From Bacteroidales bacterium (GTDB lineage Bacteria > Bacteroidota > Bacteroidia > Bacteroidales > VadinHA17): a stretch of 38,759 nt of DNA. Positions 1 through 8,820 of the stretch are shown here, piece after piece. The stretch's first letter is position 1; the number at the start of each line of letters is the position of its first letter. Location: NCBI GenBank assembly GCA_012519515.1, contig JAAYQC010000069.1, positions 1-38,759 on the forward strand. The letters run 5' to 3'. Made by a program: the position numbers and the translations under genes. Below the pieces are notes generated by a model, which was given only the letters and a program-made list of their open reading frames with translations, did not search any database and was not told where the DNA came from.

Positions 1-66
1 TCATTCCATTTCCGGATTGCAACATATCCGCGGGCAGGATCACAATATTCAGGGCGGAAACAATGA
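1..66 (+). CDS. Possible C-terminal end of an upstream gene (…SFHFRIATYPRAGSQYSGRKQ*), truncated by window start
   Basis: Frame 1 is open from base 1 to a TGA at 64-66 that overlaps the ATG at 63-65 of the next gene (ATGA junction). Only 21 codons, and frame 3 is also open, so this is weak. Confidence 0.3.
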   Translation, partial: SFHFRIATYPRAGSQYSGRKQ

Positions 67-959
67 GCAGAACCCGACTATCATACATCTATGCCGGAAT
101 TGCAATACTGTTCTGGTCTACAATTCCAACCGCCTTCAAAATCTGTCTTGGCGAGATGCCTATTATCCACATGCTTTCAATAGCATCCTTCACATCCGCC
201 CTTGCCCTCCTGGGTATAATCATTGCCGGAAAGAAAACAAGTCTCCTGATCTCTTCTTCACCCTCCGGCCTGCTGAGTTCAGCAATACTGGGGCTGATGA
301 ACCCTTTCGTATATTATCTTATCCTTCTGAAAGCCTATAAGCTCCTGCCCGCACAGGTTGCACAGCCGCTGAACATGATCTGGCCCATAATCCTTGTATT
401 TCTTTCAGCGCCAATACTTAAGCAGAAAATTGCTACCAGGAGTTATGCTGCCCTGCTCATCTCCTTTCTCGGGGTATATATAATATCGTCGCGGGGAAAG
501 CTGTTCAGCCACAATAGTGCCGACACCCTTGGCGTGCTTCTGGCAACAGGCAGTTCAGTCTTCTGGGCCCTGTATTTTATCCTGAACATGAGAGACAAAC
601 GGGACGAGTCAGTAAAGCTTTTCCTGAACTTTCTCTTCGGATCGTTATATCTGGCGATTGCAATGACGGTGACCGGCAACTGGCCGGGAATGGGGATTAT
701 AAGCCTGAAAGGCTGGGTATCCGCGGTATACATCGGCCTTTTCGAGATGGGCCTGACTTTTTTCTTCTGGCTGAAAGCGCTTCAGCTTGCTCCCTCGACC
801 GACAAGGTAAGCAACCTGGTTTACCTTGCTCCATTCCTGTCGCTTGTCTTTGTGAATTTCATACTTCACGAACCTCTGTATCTGACAACTCCTTTAGGGC
901 TGTTGCTGATAATAACCGGAATATTGATCCAGAACAAAAAGAAGCGGATAAGAGCTTAA
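63..959 (+). CDS. EamA/DMT-family transporter (drug/metabolite exporter)
   Basis: 298-aa, about 10 hydrophobic helices, two EamA-like halves; purine-rich RBS before the ATG. Confidence 0.85.
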   Translation: MSRTRLSYIYAGIAILFWSTIPTAFKICLGEMPIIHMLSIASFTSALALLGIIIAGKKTSLLISSSPSGLLSSAILGLMNPFVYYLILLKAYKLLPAQVAQPLNMIWPIILVFLSAPILKQKIATRSYAALLISFLGVYIISSRGKLFSHNSADTLGVLLATGSSVFWALYFILNMRDKRDESVKLFLNFLFGSLYLAIAMTVTGNWPGMGIISLKGWVSAVYIGLFEMGLTFFFWLKALQLAPSTDKVSNLVYLAPFLSLVFVNFILHEPLYLTTPLGLLLIITGILIQNKKKRIRA

Positions 960-1005
960 TAGCTTATCTTTGCATCCAGGCCCGAATTCTAAACAAAGAA
1001 AAGGA

Positions 1006-1572
1006 TTGAATAAGATCAAAAAGGAAAGAATCATACTCGGGATCGACCCCGGAACAACCATCACCGGCTATGGAATAATCAGGATATCGGGCAGGGATCC
1101 CGAACTGATAACCATAGGTGCGATCGACATCTCGAAATATGATGATCATTTCCTTAAAATCAAACATATCTTCGAACGCACTCTGGGGATTATTGAGGAA
1201 TATCATCCCGATGAGCTGGCTATCGAAGCCCCCTTCTACGGCAAGAATGTACAGTCGATGCTGAAGCTGGGAAGGGCACAGGGAGCGGCAATAGCGGCAG
1301 CGCTAAGCCGGTCTGTCCCGGTCTTTGAATATGCTCCGAGGAAGATTAAGATGTCGATAACCGGAAGAGGCTCAGCCTCAAAGGAGCAGGTCGCATCCAT
1401 GCTGATGCAGATACTTAAGTTCAAGGATATGGGTGTTAAGCTTGATGCCACCGACGGACTTGCTGCCGCGCTCTGTCATTTTTACCAGACCAACAACCCG
1501 TTAGGGGAAAAGAAGTCCGGCAGTTGGAATGACTTCATCAAAAAGAATCCCCGCAGGGTCAAAAAACAATAA
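1006..1572 (+). CDS. ruvC: Crossover junction endodeoxyribonuclease RuvC (ORF track gives 970; TTG at 1006 is a more likely start)
   Basis: Motifs GIDPGTTITGYG, LAIEAPFYGKN and DATDGLAAALCHF carry the RuvC acidic residues. A -7-like TATCTTTG at 965-972 overlaps the track's start; GGA precedes the TTG at 1006. Confidence 0.92.
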   Translation: MNKIKKERIILGIDPGTTITGYGIIRISGRDPELITIGAIDISKYDDHFLKIKHIFERTLGIIEEYHPDELAIEAPFYGKNVQSMLKLGRAQGAAIAAALSRSVPVFEYAPRKIKMSITGRGSASKEQVASMLMQILKFKDMGVKLDATDGLAAALCHFYQTNNPLGEKKSGSWNDFIKKNPRRVKKQ

Positions 1573-1576
1573 ACTT

Positions 1577-2278
1577 TCAGATTACCGAAAAGGCAAGGGC
1601 GGCAACGCTGATTTTTATATTTTCACCCTTTAGCAATTCCGCGGCACAGGCCTCGATTGTCGAGCCGGTTGTGATCACATCATCCACGATGAGTATATGT
1701 CTGCCTTCCGTCTTACTCCTGTCGCTTACCCGGAATATTTCATTGACATTAAGCCATCTGTCATATCTCGATTTTTTTGTCTGAGTGGTACTGACGCTTA
1801 TTCTTTTCAGTATTCCGGTATCAACAGGTATGCCGGTAGCTTCCGAAATACCCCGGGCGATCAGCTCACTCTGGTTATATCCCCTACGGCGTTGCTTTGA
1901 AGGATGAAGAGGCACAGGTATTATAAGGTCTATTTCATTCAGATACACAGTGTTTTTCAATGAATTGCCATATATCCTTCCGAGTTCGGTTCCTATTTCG
2001 GCAGCGCCCTTGTATTTCAGATGGTGTATTAGCCTCCTGATCCTGCTGTCGCGGGTATAGTATGAAAATGCAGCAGCATGTTCAACCGGGCATCTTCCCC
2101 AGAAGATTTTCTCAACAGGATTTTCAGGAATCAGATGGAAACCGGTACGGGGAATAAGCACGAAGCATTCGGTACAAATGACCTTTTCATTCCTCAGAAG
2201 CTGATTGCCGCATCCATGGCAAAGCCTGGGGAATAGAAAACTAATGAAGTCATCCCACAGATCGTAAAGATAATTCAT
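1577..2278 (-). CDS. ComF-family protein / amidophosphoribosyltransferase-like
   Basis: N-terminal CHGCGNQ…CTECF zinc-ribbon and PRPP-binding motif ILIVDDVITTGSTIEA. Confidence 0.92.
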   Translation of the reverse strand: MNYLYDLWDDFISFLFPRLCHGCGNQLLRNEKVICTECFVLIPRTGFHLIPENPVEKIFWGRCPVEHAAAFSYYTRDSRIRRLIHHLKYKGAAEIGTELGRIYGNSLKNTVYLNEIDLIIPVPLHPSKQRRRGYNQSELIARGISEATGIPVDTGILKRISVSTTQTKKSRYDRWLNVNEIFRVSDRSKTEGRHILIVDDVITTGSTIEACAAELLKGENIKISVAALAFSVI

Positions 2279-2346
2279 GCAGCGGGCAGAATTGCAGCCC
2301 TAAAGTTATGCAAATGCGGGGAAAGAAAAAAGCATCCCAGTTAAAA

Positions 2347-2745
2347 TCAGAGTATCACCTTTTCGTTTATCCTCTTTGCTATTTTTTCAAATTCCTCAGC
2401 CGACAGTTTCAGTTTGGGATTTTTGAAGTTAAGGTCCGAAACACTGTTGATGGGTACCAAGTGAATGTGTGTATGGGGCACTTCGAGGCCTACCACCGCC
2501 ACTCCAATCCTTGCGCATGGAACAGCTTTCTGGATTCCCAGGGCTACCTTTTTTGAGAAAAGCATTAGACCCGACAGATCATCGTCATTCAGGTCGAATA
2601 TATAGTCATTTTCTTTTTTGGGTACCACCAGGGTATGACCTTCCATAAGTGGATTAATATCGAGAAAAGCAAAATATTTCTCATCCTCGGCTACCTTGTA
2701 GCACGGGATCTCGCCTCTGATTATTTTTGTGAATATTGATGCCAT
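2347..2745 (-). CDS. HIT family hydrolase
   Basis: 132-aa with HIT motif PHTHIHLVP; N-terminus MASIFTKIIRGEIPCYKVAEDE. Confidence 0.95.
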   Translation of the reverse strand: MASIFTKIIRGEIPCYKVAEDEKYFAFLDINPLMEGHTLVVPKKENDYIFDLNDDDLSGLMLFSKKVALGIQKAVPCARIGVAVVGLEVPHTHIHLVPINSVSDLNFKNPKLKLSAEEFEKIAKRINEKVIL

Positions 2746-2759
2746 ATAGCTATAGTATT

Positions 2760-3230
2760 TCAGGATATTGAAAGTATTTCAAAAGGTATTATACCGGAGG
2801 GTACTTTAATATCGACGGATTCACCCGCCTTTCTGCCCATAAGTCCCATCGCGATCGGTGAATTGACCGCGATTTTTCCCTGTTTCAGATTGGCCTCTGC
2901 TTCAGGAACTATCTGGTATTCCATAACATGGTTATTATTTTTATTCTTGATCTTCACCCTGTTAAGTATCCTTACCGTCGAAGTATCGATTTTTGATTCA
3001 TCGATGACCCTTGAACGCGAGAGAATATCTTCCAGCCGTGAGATCTTCATCTCAAGCATACCCTGGGCTTCCTTGGCGGCTGCATATTCTGCATTTTCCG
3101 AAAGGTCTCCCTTATCCCTGGCTTCGGCGATCATTTTGGAGATCTTGGGTCTTTCAACAAACCTGAGTTCATCAATCTCTTCTCTGAGCTTTTGAAGACC
3201 CTCTTCCGTAATGTATACAATATCTGACAT
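2760..3230 (-). CDS. greA: Transcription elongation factor GreA
   Basis: 156-aa; ARDKGDLSENAEYAAAKEAQ coiled-coil tip and C-terminal FKBP-like domain (SPIAMGLMGRKAGESVDIKVP). Confidence 0.96.
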   Translation of the reverse strand: MSDIVYITEEGLQKLREEIDELRFVERPKISKMIAEARDKGDLSENAEYAAAKEAQGMLEMKISRLEDILSRSRVIDESKIDTSTVRILNRVKIKNKNNNHVMEYQIVPEAEANLKQGKIAVNSPIAMGLMGRKAGESVDIKVPSGIIPFEILSIS

Positions 3231-3289
3231 TAGTTGTCTTATATTTCAAAAACAAGAAGAATCCCGGAAATCCCGGAACTCTTCAGTAA

Positions 3290-3321
3290 CAAATATAAGA
3301 AGGCTTCAATGAATTTCCAAA
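3290..3321 (-). promoter_or_regulatory. Bacteroidota-type sigma-70 promoter for greA
   Basis: Minus strand TTTG-N20-TATATTTG (consensus TTTG-N19-TAnnTTTG), about 60 bp upstream of the greA ATG. Confidence 0.65.
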
Positions 3322-3500
3322 AAAAAGAAAGTTAAAACTGGTATAAAACAAGTAATTAAGGCAGATTACCGCTTAGTGCTTACCGGTTTCTGTTAAAATC
3401 CACTTGATTAACAATGAATTATTCAATTAATATAACAGTCATTCGATTAACAAACAATGAACTACAGTGCTGTTAATCAGGCAACAAGCGATAAGAGCGG

Positions 3501-3626
3501 CACGGGGCGCGGGGTACAGGGCGCAGGGCACAGAGCGCAGGGCACAGGGCGCAGAGCACAGGGCACAGGGCGCAGGGCACAGGGCGCAGGGCACAGGGCA
3601 CGGGTCACAGGGGACGGGGCACTGGG
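3501..3626. repeat. Heptanucleotide tandem array, 18 units of CRCAGGG
   Basis: Exactly 18 consecutive 7-mers: CACGGGG CGCGGGG TACAGGG CGCAGGG CACAGAG … CACTGGG. Confidence 0.95.
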
Positions 3627-3631
3627 ATAAA

Positions 3632-3658
3632 TCTTGAAGGTCGTGCAGGTCTTGCAGG
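3632..3658. repeat. Nonanucleotide array TCKTGCAGG x3, adjacent to the heptamer array
   Basis: TCTTGAAGG TCGTGCAGG TCTTGCAGG; same 9-mer on the opposite strand at 34693-34737. Confidence 0.85.
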
Positions 3659-3720
3659 TCTCTTACAATGAGGAATTAGCGAAGGTTGTATCGGATGGAT
3701 CCCCTCCAGTGGAGAGCCTG

Positions 3721-3736
3721 CCCCGCTCAAGCGGGG
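3721..3736. other. GC-rich hairpin (7-bp stem, 2-nt nominal loop)
   Basis: CCCCGCT-CA-AGCGGGG within the repeat-rich intergenic segment. Confidence 0.6.
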
Positions 3737-3829
3737 GGATCTTTCTTCGAAGGACGCTAAACGCTTAACCCTGAACACTTAACACTATCCACTCTTTCGC
3801 CCTGTGCTTGTTCGCATACCGCTTTCCCC

Positions 3830-3871
3830 TTTCTACTTTCTACTTTTAACTTTCTACTTTTAACTTTCCAC
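3830..3871. repeat. Second heptamer array, six units of TTTYWAC
   Basis: TTTCTAC TTTCTAC TTTTAAC TTTCTAC TTTTAAC TTTCCAC. Confidence 0.85.
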
Positions 3872-3882
3872 TCTCTTCTCCC

Positions 3883-4269
3883 CTAGCGGTATTTCCTTCC
3901 TGCTTTCTTTTCCGAAGATTTTCTTTTCTTCTTTTTCTCCTTGTACTTCAGATCAGTATCCTTACGGTTTGCCGCCATCCGTTCCTGAACGGCGGGTGAC
4001 TGAATTGCCACTGCCCGCTTTTTTTGATCTTTCACGTATTCGTTGTACTCTTTCTCCAGCTTCTTCTGATCTGCTTCCTGTTTCTTCTTTGCCCTGACCA
4101 CGCTTGGAGATTCCCTGTATTTCACCTGCCTGGTGTTAAGGCTTTTTCCAAAAATACTCCTTTCAGGATTACGGTTGCCTTTTTTAACCTTCTGGGCTTC
4201 GCATACCGCACCGGTAAGAAAAAGTAAAAGAATTATCGGCAACAATCTTTTGAATGACAGATATTTCAT
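3883..4269 (-). CDS. Small secreted/periplasmic lysine-arginine-rich protein of unknown function
   Basis: Signal-peptide-like N-terminus (MKYLSFKRLLPIILLLFLTGAVCEAQ) followed by very basic, low-complexity helix; compact spacing to ahcY. Confidence 0.7.
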   Translation of the reverse strand: MKYLSFKRLLPIILLLFLTGAVCEAQKVKKGNRNPERSIFGKSLNTRQVKYRESPSVVRAKKKQEADQKKLEKEYNEYVKDQKKRAVAIQSPAVQERMAANRKDTDLKYKEKKKKRKSSEKKAGRKYR

Positions 4270-4289
4270 TTTCAGTCCGTTTTAACAGA

Positions 4290-5705
4290 TCAATACCTGT
4301 AATGGTCGGGTTTGTAGGGTCCGTTCCGGTCAACACCGATATAAGCTGCCTGTTCCTCCGAAAGACTGGTAAGTTTAACTCCCAGCTGATCGAGATGAAG
4401 CCTTGCCACCTCTTCGTCGAGATGTTTCGGAAGCCTGTAAACTCCAATCTCATAAGGCTTTATCCAGAGCTCGATCTGGGCAAGAGTCTGGTTGCTGAAC
4501 GAGTTGCTCATAACGAATGAAGGATGTCCGGTTGCACATCCCAGGTTAACCAGTCGGCCTTCGGCAAGCAGAAAGATCTCATGACCATCGGGGAACACAT
4601 ATTTATCAACCTGGGGCTTGATGTTCACCCTCCTGGTTCCTTTCATTTCATTAAGAAGGTCCACCTGTATCTCATTGTCAAAATGACCTATGTTGCATAC
4701 GATGGACTGATCCTTCATCTTCATCATATGTTCGAGGGTGATCACGTCCTTGTTGCCGGTTGCTGTTACGAAAATATTTGCCTCGGCCAGGGAATCCTCA
4801 ACCGTTTTCACCTCGAAACCTTCCATAGATGCCTGAAGGGCGCATATAGGATCTATTTCGGTAACAATGACCCTTGCCCCGTATGCCCTCATCGATTTGG
4901 CGCAACCCTTGCCTACATCACCGTAGCCGCAGACCAGCACCACCTTTCCTGCTATCATGACATCGAGGGCCCTTTTGAGGCCATCAGCCAGCGATTCGCG
5001 GCATCCGTAGAGGTTGTCGAATTTTGATTTCGTTACCGAGTCATTCACATTGATGGCGGGAGCCAGCAGTTCTCCTTTTTCCATCATCTGATAAAGCCTG
5101 TTAACCCCCGTGGTTGTTTCCTCTGAAATACCTTTCAGCTCGCTGACAAGCCTGTGCCATTTACCCGGATCCTGCTTAAGAATCTCCTTAAGCGTATCGA
5201 AAATAATTCCTTCTTCCCTGCTTGAGGGCTTCGCGTTGAGTATAGACGGATCTTTCTCTGCCTTGTATCCCAGATGAACGAGAAGAGAGGCATCGCCGCC
5301 GTCATCAACAATCATGCCGGGTCCTTTTCCTCCGGGAAAAGTAAGGGCCATCGCCGTGAAGCGCCAGTACTCCTCAAGCGATTCGCCCTTATAGGCAAAT
5401 ACCGGGATTCCTCTTTCAGCTATTGCTGCTGCCGCGTGATCCTGTGTGGAGAATATATTACAGCTTGCCCACCTGACATCGGCTCCAAGCTCTACAAGTG
5501 TCTCAATCAGAACGGCTGTCTGGATTGTCATATGAAGCGAACCCGTGATTCTTGCTCCCTTCAGGGGTTTCTGGGAAGAGTATTTCTTTCTTATTGCAAG
5601 AAGTCCCGGCATTTCCTTTTCCGCTATTTCGATTTCCTTTCTTCCGAAAGCAGCCAGGGAGATATCCTTAACCCGGTAATTTTCAACAGAAACAATCTGG
5701 TTCAT
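4290..5705 (-). CDS. ahcY: Adenosylhomocysteinase (S-adenosyl-L-homocysteine hydrolase)
   Basis: 471-aa; [26 protein letters not shown]…, [35 protein letters not shown] motif, C-terminal KPDHYRY. Confidence 0.98.
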   Translation of the reverse strand: MNQIVSVENYRVKDISLAAFGRKEIEIAEKEMPGLLAIRKKYSSQKPLKGARITGSLHMTIQTAVLIETLVELGADVRWASCNIFSTQDHAAAAIAERGIPVFAYKGESLEEYWRFTAMALTFPGGKGPGMIVDDGGDASLLVHLGYKAEKDPSILNAKPSSREEGIIFDTLKEILKQDPGKWHRLVSELKGISEETTTGVNRLYQMMEKGELLAPAINVNDSVTKSKFDNLYGCRESLADGLKRALDVMIAGKVVLVCGYGDVGKGCAKSMRAYGARVIVTEIDPICALQASMEGFEVKTVEDSLAEANIFVTATGNKDVITLEHMMKMKDQSIVCNIGHFDNEIQVDLLNEMKGTRRVNIKPQVDKYVFPDGHEIFLLAEGRLVNLGCATGHPSFVMSNSFSNQTLAQIELWIKPYEIGVYRLPKHLDEEVARLHLDQLGVKLTSLSEEQAAYIGVDRNGPYKPDHYRY

Positions 5706-5727
5706 TTATTCAGTTTTATGATTCGCG

Positions 5728-5735
5728 CAAAGTTA
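5728..5735 (-). promoter_or_regulatory. -7 element TAACTTTG upstream of ahcY
   Basis: Matches TAnnTTTG about 23 bp upstream of the ATG; -33 element not clearly placed. Confidence 0.5.
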
Positions 5736-5757
5736 ACAATAAAATCAATGGGCTTGT

Positions 5758-6684
5758 TCAAGTCAGCAATCTCAGTGATTCGATCATGTCGAGTTTCATC
5801 CGGGCGGCAAGATGTTCCACGCTTTCGAATTTCTTTTCGTCCCTGAGCCGGAACCTGAAAACAACCTTTAGCGTCTTTCCGTAAAGATCGCCGCTGAAAT
5901 CGAATATATGAACCTCCACCGTTCTGATCTTCCTGTCGTTGTTCACGGTCGGGTTCATACCTATGCTCAGCATCCCCCTGTATTTTTCCCTGCCGATATA
6001 AACCTCAACGGCATATACCCCGTCGGCCGGGATCAGCTTGTTGTCAGGTGGTTTCAGGTTAGCTGTCGGGAATCCCAGGACATGGCCGAGCTTGTTTCCG
6101 GGAATTACCTCTCCGCTCAGGGAATAGGAATATCCCAGGCATGCATTTGCCGTTTCGAGCCTGCCGTTCAGGAGGGCCTGGCGTATGGCAGTGGAGCTGA
6201 TAATGCCTTCGGTGCCCCTGAGGCCTTCAATCTGTTCCGTTCCGATACCGTTAAGGCCGGCATGCAGGCTTATGCTGTCGAAGCCGGAATCCCTTCCTTT
6301 TCCGATATGGTTGTCATATCCCACCAGAAGAAATCCCGTTCCTATCCTGCCGGCAAGGATTTCACTGATGAACCGGCCGGTATCCATGGCGGCAAGCTTT
6401 TTGGTAAAAGGCATTACGATAATATGATCTATCCCCGACTTTAGAAGCAGTTCCATTTTCTCTTCAGGCGTCGACAGTAATTTAAGGTCGTCCTTCGGAC
6501 CCGGTAGCACAAACTTCGGATGCGGGTCGAAGGTAATGACAACTGACTCCCTGTCTGCATTGGCAGCTTTCAGTGCAAGCCGGTCAAGAAGAGCCCTGTG
6601 TCCCAGGTGGACTCCGTCAAAAACCCCAACGGTTACAAAAGGACTTTTGAGCGAAGGGTAAGTATTTCCGTCTTGAAAGATCAT
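5758..6684 (-). CDS. ribF: Bifunctional riboflavin kinase / FAD synthetase
   Basis: GVFDGVHLGHRALL nucleotidyltransferase motif and flavokinase motif GFPTANLKPPDNKLIPADGVYAVEV. Confidence 0.96.
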   Translation of the reverse strand: MIFQDGNTYPSLKSPFVTVGVFDGVHLGHRALLDRLALKAANADRESVVITFDPHPKFVLPGPKDDLKLLSTPEEKMELLLKSGIDHIIVMPFTKKLAAMDTGRFISEILAGRIGTGFLLVGYDNHIGKGRDSGFDSISLHAGLNGIGTEQIEGLRGTEGIISSTAIRQALLNGRLETANACLGYSYSLSGEVIPGNKLGHVLGFPTANLKPPDNKLIPADGVYAVEVYIGREKYRGMLSIGMNPTVNNDRKIRTVEVHIFDFSGDLYGKTLKVVFRFRLRDEKKFESVEHLAARMKLDMIESLRLLT

Positions 6685-6792
6685 CGTCCTTTAACTATTC
6701 TTCAGGCAAAAATAAGAAAGCCTTTCAAAACGGGATAAAAAAGTAATTTAGATTTTGTATTTTTATAGAGTGTATCTCCTTATAAAACTACC

Positions 6793-8820
6793 ATGAATCC
6801 TGTAGATTTTTACTTGTCCGATCCCTGGCTGAATCCTTTCAGGAAAATTATAGAAAGCCGTATTAAAAAATGCCGGGCAAAGGAATCTGAGCTTAGCGGT
6901 GACGGCGAGCTCAAGGATTTTGCTATAGGGCATTTCTACTACGGGCTTCACCGCGACGGCGACGGATGGGTATTCAGGGAATATGCCCCGAATGCCGAAA
7001 AGATTTTTCTCACAGGTGTTTTCAGCGGCTGGAAGGAAAAGTCCGCCTACAGGATGAGCCGGATAAACCGCGACGGTGACTGGGAGATAAGACTACCTTC
7101 CGGAGCGCTTAATCACGGCGACCTGTACAAGCTTTCCGTTCACTGGAAAGGAGGCAGGGGTGAAAGGATTCCCTCCTATGCAACCAGGCTGGTGCAGGAC
7201 GATATCACCAAGATTTTTTCAGCACAGGTATGGTGTCCGGAAAAGGAATATAAATGGAAGATTAGGGATTTCAGGCCGGCGCCGACTGCCCCTGTCATCT
7301 ACGAAGCCCATGTGGGCATGGCTACGCCTTATGAAAAGGTGGGAAGCTTCCGCGAATTCACCGAAAACGTGCTACCCGTAATTGTACGGTCGGGTTACAA
7401 CACCATACAGCTGATGGCGATCCAGGAGCACCCGTTTTACGGGTCATTCGGTTATCATGTATCAAACTTTTTCGCCGTTTCCTCCCGTTTCGGAACTCCT
7501 GAAGATCTTAAGGAGCTTATCGACACAGCCCATGAATCGGGGATAAGGGTTATAATGGACCTTGTCCACTCCCACTCGGTGAAAAATGTTGCAGAAGGGC
7601 TGGGGCTGTTTGACGGTTCGCCCGGACTTTATTTCCACACCGGACCAAGGAGGCATCATGTTGCATGGGATTCACTTTGCTTCGATTACGGTAAAGACCA
7701 TGTTCTGCATTTTCTCCTGTCCAACTGCAGGTACTGGCTCGAGGAGTATAAATTCGACGGTTTCAGGTTCGATGGTGTAACAAGCATGATCTACTACGAT
7801 CACGGACTCGAGAAAAACTTCACCAGGTATGATGAGTATTTCGACGGCGGTCAGGATGAAGATGCCCTGGTCTATCTCTATCTGGCCAACAAGACCATAC
7901 ATCAGTTTAAGCCTGAAGCTATCACCGTGGCTGAGGAGATGAGCGGCATGCCGGGCCTGGCGGCTCCCTGCCGGGAGAAAGGTTACGGTTTCGACTACAG
8001 GCTCTCGATGGGTGTTCCCGACTACTGGATCAAACTCGTCAAGGACACACCTGATGAGAACTGGGACATGGGGCAGCTTATACATGAGCTGAGCCAGCGC
8101 CGTCCCGAAGAAAAGATAATATCGTACTGCGAATCGCACGACCAGGCTCTTGTTGGCGACAAAACACTTATATTCAGGATGATCGATGCAGAGATGTACA
8201 CTGGTATGTCAAAATCGTATCACAGCCTGACTCTCGATCGCGGTATAGCCCTTCACAAGATGATAAGGCTGATCACTTTCTGTGCTTCGGGCGGAGGCTA
8301 CCTGAACTTCATGGGCAATGAGTTCGGCCATCCGGAATGGATTGATTTCCCGCGCGAGGATAATAACTGGAGTTACAAGTATGCCAGGCGCTTGTGGCAT
8401 CTTGCCATGAATGAAGACCTGAAATATTCGTTCCTGATGAAGTTCGACAATGCCATGCTTAAGCTTCACAGGGAATTCAGGATTCTCGACGAAAGATCCG
8501 TGAACAGGATCTATGATAATAATCATGACAAGATAGTTGCCTTCACCAGGGGAGAGTTCCTGATGGTATTCAATTTCCATCCTAACAAGTCATTCACCGA
8601 TTATGGAATTCCGGTTAAGGGAAAATTCCGGATTGTACTGGATACTGATGATCCCGAATTCGGCAGGTTTGACAGGTTAAAAAGGAACGTCAGCTATACC
8701 TCCATAAGAAAAACACAAAGGCAGACACTCGACCAGCCTTTTCATCTGTATCTGTATCTGCCTTCGCGAACCGGACTGGTTCTAAAGATTGAGCCCACAA
8801 GGAGGGCCACCGATATCTAA
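6793..8820 (+). CDS. glgB: 1,4-alpha-glucan branching enzyme, eukaryote-like GH13 type
   Basis: 675-aa; MAIQEHPFYGSFGYHVSNFFAVSSRFGTPEDLKELIDTAHESGIRVIMDLVHSHSVKN, YKFDGFRFDGVTSMIYYDHG and SYCESHDQALVGDKT, closely resembling eukaryotic GBE1. Confidence 0.96.
   Translation: MNPVDFYLSDPWLNPFRKIIESRIKKCRAKESELSGDGELKDFAIGHFYYGLHRDGDGWVFREYAPNAEKIFLTGVFSGWKEKSAYRMSRINRDGDWEIRLPSGALNHGDLYKLSVHWKGGRGERIPSYATRLVQDDITKIFSAQVWCPEKEYKWKIRDFRPAPTAPVIYEAHVGMATPYEKVGSFREFTENVLPVIVRSGYNTIQLMAIQEHPFYGSFGYHVSNFFAVSSRFGTPEDLKELIDTAHESGIRVIMDLVHSHSVKNVAEGLGLFDGSPGLYFHTGPRRHHVAWDSLCFDYGKDHVLHFLLSNCRYWLEEYKFDGFRFDGVTSMIYYDHGLEKNFTRYDEYFDGGQDEDALVYLYLANKTIHQFKPEAITVAEEMSGMPGLAAPCREKGYGFDYRLSMGVPDYWIKLVKDTPDENWDMGQLIHELSQRRPEEKIISYCESHDQALVGDKTLIFRMIDAEMYTGMSKSYHSLTLDRGIALHKMIRLITFCASGGGYLNFMGNEFGHPEWIDFPREDNNWSYKYARRLWHLAMNEDLKYSFLMKFDNAMLKLHREFRILDERSVNRIYDNNHDKIVAFTRGEFLMVFNFHPNKSFTDYGIPVKGKFRIVLDTDDPEFGRFDRLKRNVSYTSIRKTQRQTLDQPFHLYLYLPSRTGLVLKIEPTRRATDI

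Noticed and set aside
17-340. 107-aa ORF overlapping the DMT transporter in another frame
   Set aside because: Out-of-frame shadow; the 298-aa transporter explains the region.
970-1005. TTG at 970 as the ruvC start
   Set aside because: It lies in a TATCTTTG promoter-like element; TTG at 1006 has better placement and matches the expected N-terminal length.
3501-3626. CRISPR array
   Set aside because: Units are contiguous 7-mers without spacers, and no cas genes are nearby.
4524-5846. Plus-strand ORFs 4524-5027 and 5274-5846 opposite ahcY
   Set aside because: Antisense to a well-conserved housekeeping gene; no RBS or domain.
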